NCBI RefSeq assembly: GCF_900087015.1
Contig: NZ_FLKP01000001.1
Coordinates: forward strand, 124,001 to 188,000
DNA: 64,000 nt
Reading direction: 5' to 3'
Origin: Christensenella timonensis
Lineage (GTDB): Bacteria; Bacillota; Clostridia; Christensenellales; Christensenellaceae
Positions 7,000 to 16,630 of this stretch are shown in pieces. The notes beneath the pieces are model-generated. The model saw only the letters and a list, made by a program, of their open reading frames with translations, was not told where the DNA came from and searched no databases. The number at the start of each line of letters is the position of its first letter. The first letter of the stretch is position 1. A program made the translations under genes and the position numbers.

Positions 7000-8346
7000 A
7001 TGAAAAAAAACGATAGCATCGAATGTAGCATACACGATTTAGGGACAGACGGCCAGGGTATCGGCAGGTACGAGGGCATGACCGTATTCATCGACGGCGC
7101 ATTGCCGGGCGAGACGGTACGCGCGAAGCTGATCGCGCTCAAAAAGAACTATGGCGTCGGCAAACTGGAAGAAGTGATCGCTGCTTCCCCCATGCGCGTA
7201 AAGCCGCCCTGCCATGTGTTCGGCAAATGCGGCGGCTGCAGCCTGCAGCATCTTTCCTATGCCGGGCAGCTGCAATTCAAGCACAACCATGTTATGAGCT
7301 GCATCCAGCGCATCGGCGGCCTAGATATTCCGGTCGGCTTCCCTCTGCCCACACGGCACGAATACCGTTACCGCAATAAGGCGGCATTCCCCGTGCAGCA
7401 AAACGGCAGGCAGGTCGATATCGGCTTTTATGCGGCACATTCCCACCGCATTGTGGATGTTGACGACTGCAAGATACAGCCGTCGGATTTTCACATCGTC
7501 ATGTCGCAGCTGCGCGTATGGATCGTCAAAAACAACATCAGCATCTACGATGAAAAGACGCATACCGGACTTCTCCGGCACGTCATCCTGCGTGAAAACA
7601 AGGAAGGGGATATCATGCTCGTCCTCTGCATCAACGGCGAGGATATCCCGCGCAAGTCCCACCTCATCATGCTGTTTGAATTTGTGCTTCCTCAGGTCAA
7701 ATCCATTATGCTCAATATCAATACGCAAAAAACAAACGCGATCCTCGGACAAAAATCCGTTTGCATCCATGGACGCGACCATATTTTTGAAACGCTCGCC
7801 GGACTGACGTTCAAGCTGGGCGCACAAAGCTTTTTGCAAGTCAACTCCGCACAGACCGAAGTGCTGTACCATACATTGTTCAAGATGCTGGGGCTCACCG
7901 GCAGCGAGACCGTTTTTGACCTCTACTGCGGCGTAGGCACCATATCCCTTTTCGCCGCGCAGCACGCCAAAAAGGTAGTCGGCATTGAAATCGTGAAGCA
8001 GGCGATCAGCGATGCGCAGTTCAACGCACGCCTGAACGATATCGAAAACGCGGAATTCCTCTGCGGGGATGCTTCCGCCCTCCTTCCCGGCTTGGTCAAA
8101 ACGCATGGCAGGGCCGATGCAGCGATCGTCGATCCGCCGCGCAAGGGGCTGGACGAAGCCGTCATCCGTACGCTTGCCGCTTCCGGCATTCCTAAGATCG
8201 GCTATGTTTCGTGCAACCCTTCAACGCTTGCACGCGACCTGAAGCTGTTTTATGAGCTCGGTTACGAGACCGACCTGATCCAGCCTGTCGACCTTTTTTC
8301 CCAAACTACGCACATCGAATCTGTCTGCGTCCTGGAAAAGCATTGA
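7000..8346 (+). CDS. rlmD: 23S rRNA (uracil-5-)-methyltransferase, RlmD/TrmA family
   Basis: 448 residues from ATG 7000 (GGGAGAG upstream). It transfers methyl from SAM to C5 of a uracil in rRNA or tRNA. Residues 1-60 form a TRAM RNA-binding domain (IHDLGTDGQGIGRYEG). A 4Fe-4S site follows with Cys71, Cys77 and Cys80 (CHVFGKCGGC), the RlmD type. The C-terminal Rossmann domain has the SAM loop FDLYCGVGTISLF, the IVDPPRKG motif and the nucleophile Cys in YVSCNPSTLARDL. Firmicutes usually carry several paralogs, so the exact target uracil is uncertain. Monocistronic with its own promoter and terminator. Confidence 0.9.
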   Translation: MKKNDSIECSIHDLGTDGQGIGRYEGMTVFIDGALPGETVRAKLIALKKNYGVGKLEEVIAASPMRVKPPCHVFGKCGGCSLQHLSYAGQLQFKHNHVMSCIQRIGGLDIPVGFPLPTRHEYRYRNKAAFPVQQNGRQVDIGFYAAHSHRIVDVDDCKIQPSDFHIVMSQLRVWIVKNNISIYDEKTHTGLLRHVILRENKEGDIMLVLCINGEDIPRKSHLIMLFEFVLPQVKSIMLNINTQKTNAILGQKSVCIHGRDHIFETLAGLTFKLGAQSFLQVNSAQTEVLYHTLFKMLGLTGSETVFDLYCGVGTISLFAAQHAKKVVGIEIVKQAISDAQFNARLNDIENAEFLCGDASALLPGLVKTHGRADAAIVDPPRKGLDEAVIRTLAASGIPKIGYVSCNPSTLARDLKLFYELGYETDLIQPVDLFSQTTHIESVCVLEKH

Positions 8347-8358
8347 TTTTTTGATAAC

Positions 8359-8395
8359 AAAACACCCCGTGCCAATGGATGGTACGGGGTGTTTT
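8359..8395 (+). terminator. Bidirectional terminator
   Basis: Stem AAAACACCCCGT / ACGGGGTGTTTT, extended inward by GCC/GGT pairs. It can end rlmD on the plus strand and the long catabolic operon on the minus strand. Confidence 0.85.
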
Positions 8396-8439
8396 GCCTA
8401 TCCAGCGCAGGAGGTGCGCCATGCGTAAAGCGATGCCCG

Positions 8440-8991
8440 TTAGTCTTCAAACGGCTTGACGCCGTGCATCCTTACGATCTCCGGGTCGGTATAGATATCA
8501 TAGTCGTCCCTGTTGTAGCTGGAAAATTCGCTGACCACACAGCCTTCCGGGCCGCCGCATATCCAGTGCGTCACATTGGGCTGCAGCGTATACTGCTCTC
8601 CCTTGTTCAGGATGATTTCGTGGAACACATGGAACGTGTCCTTCTTGTCCTCCGGGATCTGCGCCTTGACCTGCTTGGTCGGTTCCCCCTCCGTATATAG
8701 GTAAAGCGTTCCCATCCGCACGCGGAAGCTCTCCTCTTTCCCTTCATAATCCCCAAAGGGCGGATGAATCTGTTCCGGGCATATCTGGTTGGGGAAGAGC
8801 ACCATCTCCTTTGCCGCGCAGCGCTTCGTGTTCACATAGATATGGATCACGATCCCGAATTCGTCAAGGCGGTCAAGCCCCATATCCGCGATTTCAAGGT
8901 TTTCTTTTTCTTCCTCCGTGAGGTAGATATGCGCCCGGTCAAAATACCCGATCGCTTTTTCCCGTGCCTGTTCCCTTGTCATATTTCCCAT
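8440..8991 (-). CDS. D-lyxose ketol-isomerase-like cupin
   Basis: 183 residues, the size of the YdaE-type D-lyxose/D-mannose isomerases, which interconvert an aldose with its ketose (D-lyxose to D-xylulose) using a divalent metal. The cupin metal site is visible: QIHPPFGDYEGKEESFRVR supplies His and Glu ligands, and a later His comes from LQPNVTHWICGGPEGCV. Start ATG 8991 follows AAGGAGG. It is the last gene of the ten-gene operon, 18 bp after the aldolase. In context it probably makes the ketose that the FGGY kinase phosphorylates. The exact sugar is inferred only from the family. Confidence 0.8.
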   Translation of the reverse strand: MGNMTREQAREKAIGYFDRAHIYLTEEEKENLEIADMGLDRLDEFGIVIHIYVNTKRCAAKEMVLFPNQICPEQIHPPFGDYEGKEESFRVRMGTLYLYTEGEPTKQVKAQIPEDKKDTFHVFHEIILNKGEQYTLQPNVTHWICGGPEGCVVSEFSSYNRDDYDIYTDPEIVRMHGVKPFED

Positions 8992-9009
8992 GATTTTTCC
9001 TCCTTGCTT

Positions 9010-9648
9010 TTACTTTTGGCCGCAGCCCTTGAACGCTTCTACTGCCTCATGTACCTGCATACTGTTCAAAATACTCGGTTTTCCCGCCATTTTGGCTACC
9101 AGATACGTTTTCGCCGCATCTTCTAAGTATACCGCCGCGTAAAGCGCCTGTTTCAAGTCTTCCCCCACAGTGATCACACCGTGGTTTTTTAAAATGACGG
9201 CGCGCTTGTCGTTGAGGTATTCCACTGTCTGTATCCCCATGTCCACGCTTGCCGCGGAGCTGTACTGCGTTACATTCACTTCGCCCAGCGTCACGTTCGC
9301 CAGCGTAGTCACAGCCGCAGGCAACACGTCCTCGATCAGTCCTACTGCCGTCGCATACACCTGGTGGGTATGGATGATGGAATTCACCTTTGGAAGATGC
9401 TCATAGATGTAAAGCAGCGCGACCGTGTCCACCGACGGCCTGCGGCCTCCCCCCAAAATGTTTCCCTGCGGATCCATGAGCAGGACGTCGGATTCCACCA
9501 TCGCCTCATAGTCCATCCCCGACGGGGTCACCAGGATATTGCCGTCCTCAAGCCGGAGGCTTACATTCCCTCCCGATAATGAGATCAGGTGGTATTCCTT
9601 TAGTTTCAACGCCGTATCGATGACGGCTTTTTTCAATCCCTGTGTCAT
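9010..9648 (-). CDS. Class II aldolase (L-fuculose-phosphate aldolase type)
   Basis: 212 residues, normal for the zinc class II aldolase/epimerase family. Members cleave a ketose 1-phosphate to dihydroxyacetone phosphate and a short aldehyde, or epimerise ribulose 5-phosphate. The zinc site is shown by IIHTHQVYATAV and the later LKNHGVITVG. The phosphate-binding GGNVSLR and TPSG motifs are present. FucA-type rather than AraD-type is my reading from length and spacing. Start ATG 9648 follows GAGGAGAG. It lies between the activase and the isomerase in the operon. If it works on a deoxy sugar phosphate the product would be lactaldehyde, a precursor of a diol for a dehydratase. Confidence 0.85.
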   Translation of the reverse strand: MTQGLKKAVIDTALKLKEYHLISLSGGNVSLRLEDGNILVTPSGMDYEAMVESDVLLMDPQGNILGGGRRPSVDTVALLYIYEHLPKVNSIIHTHQVYATAVGLIEDVLPAAVTTLANVTLGEVNVTQYSSAASVDMGIQTVEYLNDKRAVILKNHGVITVGEDLKQALYAAVYLEDAAKTYLVAKMAGKPSILNSMQVHEAVEAFKGCGQK

Positions 9649-9678
9649 ATTTTCTCTCCTCGTATCGTAATGATCGAT

Positions 9679-10557
9679 TTACCCGCCGATCTTGACGTTT
9701 ATCCCTTCCGCTTCCATTTTCTTTTTTATTTTCTCGATATCCTCATCCCTGGGCGTGTAGGCGTTGCAGCAATACTCCATACCCAGTTTCCGGTATTTCG
9801 CCACGCCGAATTCGTGGTAAGGCAGGATGTCGATGTCCATGACGTTTGTCTGTTTTGCAAAATCGATGACCGCGTCGATATTCGCTTCGTCGTCGTTCAC
9901 CCCGCCGATCAGGGGAATACGGTAGATGATATTTGCATGCAGCGCCGCGAGCCTGCGCGCGTTTTCCAAAACCAACTCGTTCGGTACGCCCGTATAGCGC
10001 TTATGCTGGGCGCTGTCCATGTGCTTGAGGTCATAAAGCACCGTATCGCAAAACCGTATCACCGCATAGGCCTGCTCAAACGGGGCATACCCTGTCGTTT
10101 CTATCGCCAGGTTCAAAAAACGCTTTTTGACCGCCTTCGCGAGGCTTGCGGCAAAGCGCCATTGCATGAGCGCTTCCCCTCCCGAAAGGGTCACGCCCCC
10201 GCCGGAGTTTTTATAAAACATCCTGTCCTTTTCGATCTCGTCAATAATTTCCTGCACGCTCATTTCCCTGCCGGATACCTCGCGGGCAGCCGCGTTGCAC
10301 ACGTCCACACATTTCCCGCAGCAGGTACATTTAGCCGGATCGGTGACGCCGCCCGCCGTACATACCGCAAAGCATTTTCCGCACCCGACGCACTTTCCTG
10401 CCGTCGCCAGCACCTGGCATGCCATCTTTTGCGACTCCGGGTTCGAGCACCACTGGCAGCGCAGCGGGCACCCTTTGAAAAACACGATCGTGCGCACGCC
10501 TTCTCCATCGTTGACACTATATTTTTGGATGTTGAAAATAATCCCCTTTTCGGCCAT
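9679..10557 (-). CDS. Glycyl radical enzyme activating enzyme (radical SAM)
   Basis: 292 residues. It uses SAM and a 4Fe-4S cluster to abstract hydrogen from the glycine of its partner. The radical SAM motif is FKGCPLRCQWCSNPES (CxxxCxxC), followed by a two-cluster ferredoxin insert with CVGCGKCFAVC and CTCCGKCVDVC. This insert is typical of activases for glycyl radical eliminases and decarboxylases and is absent from pyruvate formate-lyase activase. GGVTLSGGEALMQ is the conserved SAM-binding segment. Start ATG 10557, 25 bp after the enzyme gene it must activate. Confidence 0.93.
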   Translation of the reverse strand: MAEKGIIFNIQKYSVNDGEGVRTIVFFKGCPLRCQWCSNPESQKMACQVLATAGKCVGCGKCFAVCTAGGVTDPAKCTCCGKCVDVCNAAAREVSGREMSVQEIIDEIEKDRMFYKNSGGGVTLSGGEALMQWRFAASLAKAVKKRFLNLAIETTGYAPFEQAYAVIRFCDTVLYDLKHMDSAQHKRYTGVPNELVLENARRLAALHANIIYRIPLIGGVNDDEANIDAVIDFAKQTNVMDIDILPYHEFGVAKYRKLGMEYCCNAYTPRDEDIEKIKKKMEAEGINVKIGG

Positions 10558-10582
10558 ACCACATTCTCCCCTGTATTCTGCC

Positions 10583-13018
10583 TTAAAGCTGCTGCTCTGT
10601 CCGTGCGATGATGCTGTCCTGCACCTCTTTTGATATTTCGTTGAAAAACGCGCTGTAGCCCGCGACCCTTACGACAAGCCCCGCGTGCTTATCAGGGTTC
10701 TTTTGCGCGTCCCGCAGCGTATCCGCCGAAACGACGTTAAACTGCACCTGCGAACCGCCGAGGTCGATGTACGAGCGGATCAGCGAGCTGAACTTTTCCA
10801 GGCCCTGCTCTGCGAACAGCGGCCCCGGGCTCATCTTTTGGTTGAAGATCACACCGTTCCCGCAGCGTACGTGGTCTAGGCAGCTGACGGATTTGAATAC
10901 CGCAGTCGGCCCGTTTTTGTCCATACCGTTTTGCGGCGAGACCCCGTCCGCCAGCGGTTCTTTTGCCTTTCTGCCATCCGGCGTGGCTCCTGTCGACAAG
11001 CCGAACGCCACGTAAGAAGAAACGGGCATAAGCGCCGGGTTGAACGGGCCGCCCCGGTATGTCGTGTAGTGGGTCAGTTCGTCAAAGAACGTATCCGTAG
11101 CATACTTTGCGAAGATATCCACCTCCGGGATATCGTTGCCATATTTGGGCACCTTGTTCTGCAAATACAGCCGCAAATCTTCCCTGCCCTCAAAATTCGT
11201 TTCCAGCGCGTCGATCATTTCGCTCATACTGACGCGTTTATCTTCAAATACCGCTTTTTTCAGCGCCGCAAACGAATCCGCCGCGTTCGCAATCCCGATG
11301 CCCAGCGGCCCCGTCCAGTTGTAATGCGCGCCGCCCGAGGTAACGTCCTTCCCCTCGGCAATACAGTCGTCTACCAGCATGGATACATACGGCACGGGCG
11401 CCATGTCCTCGTGTACCATATCGATCATATTGTTGGCGGTGACCATGTGGCTGACGGCATATTTCATCTGCGCTTCAAAGGCTTTTGTCACGTCGTCAAA
11501 GGAGGTGAACTTGCGCGCGTCGCCCGTTTGCGGCCCCACCTGCTTCCCGGTGATCCTGCACACGCCGTTTGAAAGCGCGAGCTCCAAAACCTTGACCAAG
11601 CTGAAATAGCCGCCGTTCGCACGTCCCCAGGTGTTCCTCGGCATGGTCTCCAGACACCCGACCGGTACATAATCCCGCGCTTCTTCCAGCGTCACGCCCA
11701 GGCGCAGCATTGCGTTGACGAATATCTCGTCATTCGATATCTGCGGCATGCCGTTGCCCAGCCGGATCGCTTCGCACGTCCGGATGAGCAGGTCGTGCGG
11801 CGTTTTTTTATGGACGCGCACCGTGAAATTCGGCTGCCCCAAAAGGATGTGGCAGTGCGCTTCCAAACAGCGGTACGAAAGGTCGTTCGTTGCGTCCAGC
11901 CCTTGCGGCGAGACGCCGCTGATCGCTACGTTGTTGCCCGTCGGCTGCCCACCGGTCGAGGCAGCATCCACGGCATTGTAGATTTTCACGCTCTCTGAAA
12001 ACTTGATCCATAACGCTTCCAGTATCTCCTGCGCCTTGATCTTGGTGAGCCTGCCCTCCGCAATATCCTTTGCATAGTACGGATACATATACTGATCCAT
12101 CCGTCCGGGCGTATACGAGGTGCCGTTGTCGTTGATGAACGGTACGCAATGTACGAGCATGAACGATTGCATCGCCTCGTGGAACGTACGCGCCGGGTTT
12201 TCCGGTACATAATCGCACACCCGCGCGATCTCCAGCAGCTCGGCAGCCCTCTCCTTGTCCTTTTCCAGCGCCGCAAGCCGCCGTGCCTGCGCAGCATAGC
12301 GGTGCGCAAAGCTGATCACGCCATCGATGATGATGAGGCAGGCCTGGTAAAACAGCCGTTTCTTCATGGATGCCGGGTCGCTCATCACAAGCGCGCCGTT
12401 CTTTTCCTCGATCTCCCTGCGTACGTCCGCAAAACCGCGCGTGATGATCTTTTCATAATTGAGCGCCACATGCGCAAGCCCGCCCGTTTCGTGCAGGCCG
12501 ATCGTGAACAGCTGCGCGTCATATGTCTGCAGCTTGATCTCCTCGTCGTATATTGTCTGTATCCGGTCGTTTAGGGTCTTGCCCGCCCAGTACGGATAGA
12601 TTTCGTTCAGGAATTCCTCTTTCACTTCTTTGGATACGGCAAACGGATCCATGTCCCGCGTTTCAAACAGGTCGATCTCGTCTTTGATCCATTGTACGCC
12701 GAATTCCGGGAATATTTCCGCGCAGCGGTGCGCCGAAGCGGAGTGCCCGACGATCAATTCGTCTTTTAAAATATACACATTGATTTGTTCGAGCAGGTCG
12801 CGCAGCGCCATCGCCCGGCGGATGATCGGCGGCTGTCCTTCCGTCTGCTTATACGACTGCGTGATGATCCGCGCCCGGTCGCACAGCAGCCGCGGCTTTA
12901 CCGCGACCACCTGGTCTTTCAGCCGTTGGCACCGTTCGTATTCCTTGCTGCCTTTGGGCATCACGTCCTCGATATCGATCTTGACTCTTTCCTGGTTCCC
13001 ATTCCAATATCCTAGCAT
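10583..13018 (-). CDS. Glycyl radical enzyme, eliminase/dehydratase type, substrate unknown
   Basis: 811 residues from ATG 13018 (AAAGGAG eight bases upstream; a GTG nine bases earlier is less well placed). The C-terminal glycyl radical loop is RVAGYSAFFN with Gly787. The active-site Cys455 lies in YVPVGCLETMP, with Glu457 two residues on, the Cys-x-Glu arrangement of diol dehydratases and C-N/C-S lyases rather than the Cys-Cys of pyruvate formate-lyase. His183 (GGLAH) fits the second conserved active-site His of dehydratases. At NGTSYTPGRMDQYMYPYY the position I recall as His in glycerol dehydratase is Thr300, so the pocket differs. No microcompartment targeting peptide or shell genes are seen. 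The substrate is unknown; a diol or sugar-derived polyol is likely from context. Confidence 0.9.
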   Translation of the reverse strand: MLGYWNGNQERVKIDIEDVMPKGSKEYERCQRLKDQVVAVKPRLLCDRARIITQSYKQTEGQPPIIRRAMALRDLLEQINVYILKDELIVGHSASAHRCAEIFPEFGVQWIKDEIDLFETRDMDPFAVSKEVKEEFLNEIYPYWAGKTLNDRIQTIYDEEIKLQTYDAQLFTIGLHETGGLAHVALNYEKIITRGFADVRREIEEKNGALVMSDPASMKKRLFYQACLIIIDGVISFAHRYAAQARRLAALEKDKERAAELLEIARVCDYVPENPARTFHEAMQSFMLVHCVPFINDNGTSYTPGRMDQYMYPYYAKDIAEGRLTKIKAQEILEALWIKFSESVKIYNAVDAASTGGQPTGNNVAISGVSPQGLDATNDLSYRCLEAHCHILLGQPNFTVRVHKKTPHDLLIRTCEAIRLGNGMPQISNDEIFVNAMLRLGVTLEEARDYVPVGCLETMPRNTWGRANGGYFSLVKVLELALSNGVCRITGKQVGPQTGDARKFTSFDDVTKAFEAQMKYAVSHMVTANNMIDMVHEDMAPVPYVSMLVDDCIAEGKDVTSGGAHYNWTGPLGIGIANAADSFAALKKAVFEDKRVSMSEMIDALETNFEGREDLRLYLQNKVPKYGNDIPEVDIFAKYATDTFFDELTHYTTYRGGPFNPALMPVSSYVAFGLSTGATPDGRKAKEPLADGVSPQNGMDKNGPTAVFKSVSCLDHVRCGNGVIFNQKMSPGPLFAEQGLEKFSSLIRSYIDLGGSQVQFNVVSADTLRDAQKNPDKHAGLVVRVAGYSAFFNEISKEVQDSIIARTEQQL

Positions 13019-13052
13019 AACTTTCACTCCTTTCAGCGTTTCAAAAGCCTTT

Positions 13053-14081
13053 TTATCCCTGCGCCTTTTTCTGGTCGCGTTTATTGATCATGTAATTAAA
13101 GATCAGCGCTGCAATGAGGACAACGCCCCAAATGATATCCCTGTAGAAATTCGAGATGTTCTCGTACATATTGAGGCAGCTGCTCAAAAACTGCAGGATG
13201 ATCGCCGCCACCACGATCCCCTGGATGTTCCCCTTGCCGCCCTCCGTACTGACGCCGCCGAGCACGGCGACCAGTACGCATTGCAGCGTGTATGCCGAAC
13301 CGTAATCCGCCTTCGCGGAATTCTGTTTTGCCATCATGATGATACCCGCCGCCACCGCCATCAGTCCCGAAAGCGCGTATGTCTTGACCAGCAGCGCGCT
13401 CGTCTTCAGACCCGCGTATTTCGCCGCCGTGCTATTGGAGCCCAGCAGGTAAAGGCGCGAGCCGAATTTGGTGCGTGAGAGTACGACGCCCATCAGGACG
13501 GCGCATAAGATAAAAATCACCAGCGGCACGGGGATCACTCCCCCAAGATTTGCATTGAAGACTTTGGAATACAACGACGGCAATCCGCTCACCGAACGCC
13601 CCTGTGTCATCACGATCGCGATCCCCCAATAAAGCTGCTGCGTCCCCAGCGTTGCCAAAATCGGCGGGATCCCTATTTTGGAAATCAGCAGCCCGTTGAT
13701 GGCGCCTGCGCCCAGCCCGACCCCAACAGCGATCACGATCGCCGCTATGACCACGCCTAAAACCTGTGAGTCCGGCATGTCCTTCGTCGTATTGGCCAGC
13801 ATGAACAAGGCCGCCGAAATAGAGGACAGGTTCGCGATATTGACGACGCTTAAGTCGATGCCGCCCGTCAGCAGGGCGAGGCCGATCCCGATGGAAAGCA
13901 GTCCATATTCCGGAAACTGCTTGGCAATACTCTGGAAGTTCGCCCCTGTGAGGAACAGCTCCGGCTTCAATACCGAGCAAAGCACGAACACGCCCGCCAG
14001 GATCAACAGCAGCCGGAAAAAGTTTTTGTCCTTCCCATAGATATCTTTGAGCTTCAAGGGTTTACATACTGTGTCATTCAT
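13053..14081 (-). CDS. Sugar ABC transporter permease (second of pair)
   Basis: 342 residues from ATG 14081 (GGGGGAGAAAAG upstream). An open frame continues far upstream inside the preceding gene but has no support. BPD_transp_2 (RbsC/AraH) family with about 9-10 membrane segments. Family signatures visible are LALLTGGIDLSVVNIANLS near residue 75 and ATLGTQQLYWGIAI, then VLGGVSTEGGKGN near the C-terminus. It would pair with the upstream permease to form a heterodimeric channel. It begins 14 bp after that gene. Two different permeases with one double ATPase is the rhamnose (Rha) and AI-2 (Lsr) importer layout rather than the ribose one. Confidence 0.9.
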   Translation of the reverse strand: MNDTVCKPLKLKDIYGKDKNFFRLLLILAGVFVLCSVLKPELFLTGANFQSIAKQFPEYGLLSIGIGLALLTGGIDLSVVNIANLSSISAALFMLANTTKDMPDSQVLGVVIAAIVIAVGVGLGAGAINGLLISKIGIPPILATLGTQQLYWGIAIVMTQGRSVSGLPSLYSKVFNANLGGVIPVPLVIFILCAVLMGVVLSRTKFGSRLYLLGSNSTAAKYAGLKTSALLVKTYALSGLMAVAAGIIMMAKQNSAKADYGSAYTLQCVLVAVLGGVSTEGGKGNIQGIVVAAIILQFLSSCLNMYENISNFYRDIIWGVVLIAALIFNYMINKRDQKKAQG

Positions 14082-14095
14082 TCTTTTCTCCCCCT

Positions 14096-15097
14096 TCATC
14101 CTGCGATCTTGATATTGGGCTTCCGGTTGTTTTTCAGCATCTGGTATGCCGATATCCCGGTACCGATCAGGATGATCGCTCCCGTAAACACCCGCTGCCA
14201 GTAGGTCGGTATGCCCAATAAGATGAGGCTGTTCGACATCATCGTCATCAGCAGGATACCGATCACCGTCCCCGTGATCGATCCCTTGCCGCCCGTGACG
14301 CTCACGCCCCCAAGTACGCAGGCCGCGATACATGTCATTTCCATGCCCGCAAGGTTGGTCGGCTGGCAGTTCGTCATCATCACCGCACGCGCAACGCCCG
14401 TAAAGCCGGCGATCGCACCGCTGAAGCAATAGACGAACATTCGGATATGAAAGACATTGAAGCCCGCGCGTTTGGCAGACACCGCGTCGCCCCCGACGCC
14501 GTAAATACCCCGTCCCAATATGGTCTTGTTCATCAGCAGCCACACCGCCACGATCAATATGATGAAAAACAGGATCGTCACCGGCATGTCCGAGCTGATG
14601 CCCAGCGCGTCGTTTGTCGCCGTAAACAGCTTTGCTTTTCCAAGGTCGTACATCTGCTGCGGCACAGGCGTTTCGTTTGCGGCGAACACTCCTAGCAATA
14701 TCCCGTTAAAAAGGCTCGCCGTTCCCAGTGTGATGATCAGCGGCTGGAACTTGAATTTAGCGATCAAAAATCCGTTCAATACGCCCATGGCAAGCCCAAG
14801 CGCCGTCCCCACAAGGAAGAACACGACCACGCTTCCCGTAAAATCTTTCATATATGCGCTCACGATATACATCGAGAGCGACGCGATCGCCGGGAATGAA
14901 ACGTCGATCCCGCCCGAGACCAGCACGATCATTTCCGCGATGCAGAACATCCCGGGAATGATGAGCGAGCGCACGAGGTCGACTAAGTTATTCCCCGTAA
15001 AGAATTGCCCGCTGACCGCCTGGATCACGCAAGCGAGGATCACGACGACGATCAGCATATAGAACTCCGTTTTATGTACTACTCTTCTCAAACTCAC
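14096..15097 (-). CDS. Sugar ABC transporter permease (first of pair)
   Basis: 333 residues, BPD_transp_2 family, about 9-10 membrane helices. The signature loop is VLVSGGIDVSFPAIASLSMY, then LIITLGTASLFNGI, and near the end CVLGGVSVTGGKGSITGT. It sits 14 bp after the ATPase and 14 bp before its partner permease, so all are co-translated. Substrate specificity is set mainly by the binding protein and is not readable here. Confidence 0.9.
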   Translation of the reverse strand: MSLRRVVHKTEFYMLIVVVILACVIQAVSGQFFTGNNLVDLVRSLIIPGMFCIAEMIVLVSGGIDVSFPAIASLSMYIVSAYMKDFTGSVVVFFLVGTALGLAMGVLNGFLIAKFKFQPLIITLGTASLFNGILLGVFAANETPVPQQMYDLGKAKLFTATNDALGISSDMPVTILFFIILIVAVWLLMNKTILGRGIYGVGGDAVSAKRAGFNVFHIRMFVYCFSGAIAGFTGVARAVMMTNCQPTNLAGMEMTCIAACVLGGVSVTGGKGSITGTVIGILLMTMMSNSLILLGIPTYWQRVFTGAIILIGTGISAYQMLKNNRKPNIKIAG

Positions 15098-15111
15098 AAT
15101 AGAAGCCCCCC

Positions 15112-16593
15112 TTATTCAGCAGCTGTCAGATCGATTTGCCCAAGCCCCGTTGCGTCCGTTTCCCCCACGATCCTGCCGCCGTTCATGATCAGCACACGGT
15201 TACAGTTCTCCTCAAGCTCCGGCAGGTCGTCGGATATCACGATCACCGCCAGCCCGCTTTGCGCCAGCTGCCTGATGATGGCATGGATGTCATACTTTGC
15301 GCCGATATCCACCCCGACCGTGGGGCCGTTCAAAATCAGCACCTTCAAATCGAGCGCCAGCCAGCGCGCAAGCAATATTTTTTGCTGGTTTCCTCCCGAC
15401 AGGGTTTGGATCGGGTCGTCTATGCTCCCGATCTTTACCTTGAATTCCTCGATCGACCGATCCACCATCCCCCGGCACGCCCCGCGATCCAAAAGCCCCA
15501 GCTTGTTTGCGAAGCTGTCCCATTTTGCCACAGCCAGGTTGTCGTTGATCGACTGGATCAGGAACAATCCTTCCGTCAGGCGATCCTCCGGTACATAGCC
15601 GATTCCGTTGCCGATGGCGTCTTCCACGCAGCGGATTTTCTTCTCCTGCCCGTCTATGAAAATCTTCCCGCTGTCTGCGCAGCGGTAACCGAACAGCGTT
15701 TCCGCCATTTCCGTCCGCCCCGACCCGAGCAGCCCTGTGATCCCGACGATCTCGCCTTTCCTGACGGAAAATGAAATGTCCCTAAAGCCGTTTTTCAGCG
15801 AAAGTCCCTGTACTTCAAGCACCGTCTGTTCTCCTGCCTGCGGCCGGAATTTTTCCACGGCTTCAAAGTCGCGCCCCGTCATATATTTCCTGAATTTTTT
15901 ATCGTCTAAGTCCTTTGTCTCCCCGCTCACGACATTTTTGCCGCTGCGCAGGATCGTAAAGCGTTCGGAGATCTCGAATACCTCGTCCAGCTTATGCGAT
16001 ACAAAAAGGATCGCGATCCCTTCTTCCTGTAAATCCTTGATGATCCCGAACAATGCCTTGACCTCTTTTGCCGTAAGCGCCGTCGTCGGTTCATCCATAA
16101 TGATCAGCTTCGCATTATTGAGCAGTGCGCGGCTGATGGCGATCAGCTGTTTTTCCGCTACGGAAAGGTTCTCCACGGTTTCATCCAGATCAACGTCAAA
16201 GTTGATTTTGGAGATCGCTTCCTGCGCCGTTTTGCGCATCCGCTTTCTACTGATCCACTTGCGTTTATTCGCAAGCTCCTGGTTGATCGACAGGTTTTCC
16301 ATTGCCGTAAGGTTGGGAAAAATGGAAAAGTCCTGGTAGATCACCTGTACGCCCGCCTCGATCGCCTGCTCCGGCGTGATTTTGTCGTACTTCCGGCCGT
16401 CTATCTCTATTTCGCCGCCGTCTGTCGCGTGAAAACCCGAAATCGCTTTGATCAGCGTCGATTTCCCACATCCGTTCTCCCCCGCCAGGCAATGGATCTC
16501 CCCTTTTTTGATGTGGAGCGAAACGTCCTGCAGGGCCTTTACTCCTCCAAAATGTTTGGATATATGATCCACTTTCAAAACATACTCCGACAT
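15112..16593 (-). CDS. Sugar ABC transporter ATP-binding protein, two ATPase domains
   Basis: 493 residues, RbsA/MglA type with two fused ATPase domains that power import. Domain 1 has Walker A GENGCGKST, signature LSVAEKQ and Walker B LIIMDEPT. Domain 2 has the degenerate Walker A GLLGSGRTE, signature LSGGNQQK and LILNGPTVGVD in the Walker B position, where the usual acidic pair is replaced by Gly-Pro. That makes domain 2 probably non-hydrolytic, as is common for the second site in this family. I chose ATG 16593 behind AGGAGG (16606-16601); the open frame extends upstream into the hairpin after the binding-protein gene. Confidence 0.92.
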   Translation of the reverse strand: MSEYVLKVDHISKHFGGVKALQDVSLHIKKGEIHCLAGENGCGKSTLIKAISGFHATDGGEIEIDGRKYDKITPEQAIEAGVQVIYQDFSIFPNLTAMENLSINQELANKRKWISRKRMRKTAQEAISKINFDVDLDETVENLSVAEKQLIAISRALLNNAKLIIMDEPTTALTAKEVKALFGIIKDLQEEGIAILFVSHKLDEVFEISERFTILRSGKNVVSGETKDLDDKKFRKYMTGRDFEAVEKFRPQAGEQTVLEVQGLSLKNGFRDISFSVRKGEIVGITGLLGSGRTEMAETLFGYRCADSGKIFIDGQEKKIRCVEDAIGNGIGYVPEDRLTEGLFLIQSINDNLAVAKWDSFANKLGLLDRGACRGMVDRSIEEFKVKIGSIDDPIQTLSGGNQQKILLARWLALDLKVLILNGPTVGVDIGAKYDIHAIIRQLAQSGLAVIVISDDLPELEENCNRVLIMNGGRIVGETDATGLGQIDLTAAE

Positions 16594-16630
16594 ACCTGCC
16601 CCTCCTGATACGCTGCCATTTCCAGCGGCG

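Noticed and set aside
13053-14543. N-terminal extension of the second sugar permease by 154 codons
   Set aside because: The extension overlaps the first permease gene, reads as low-complexity acidic/Arg sequence and lacks a ribosome site. ATG 14081 has one and gives a normal permease.
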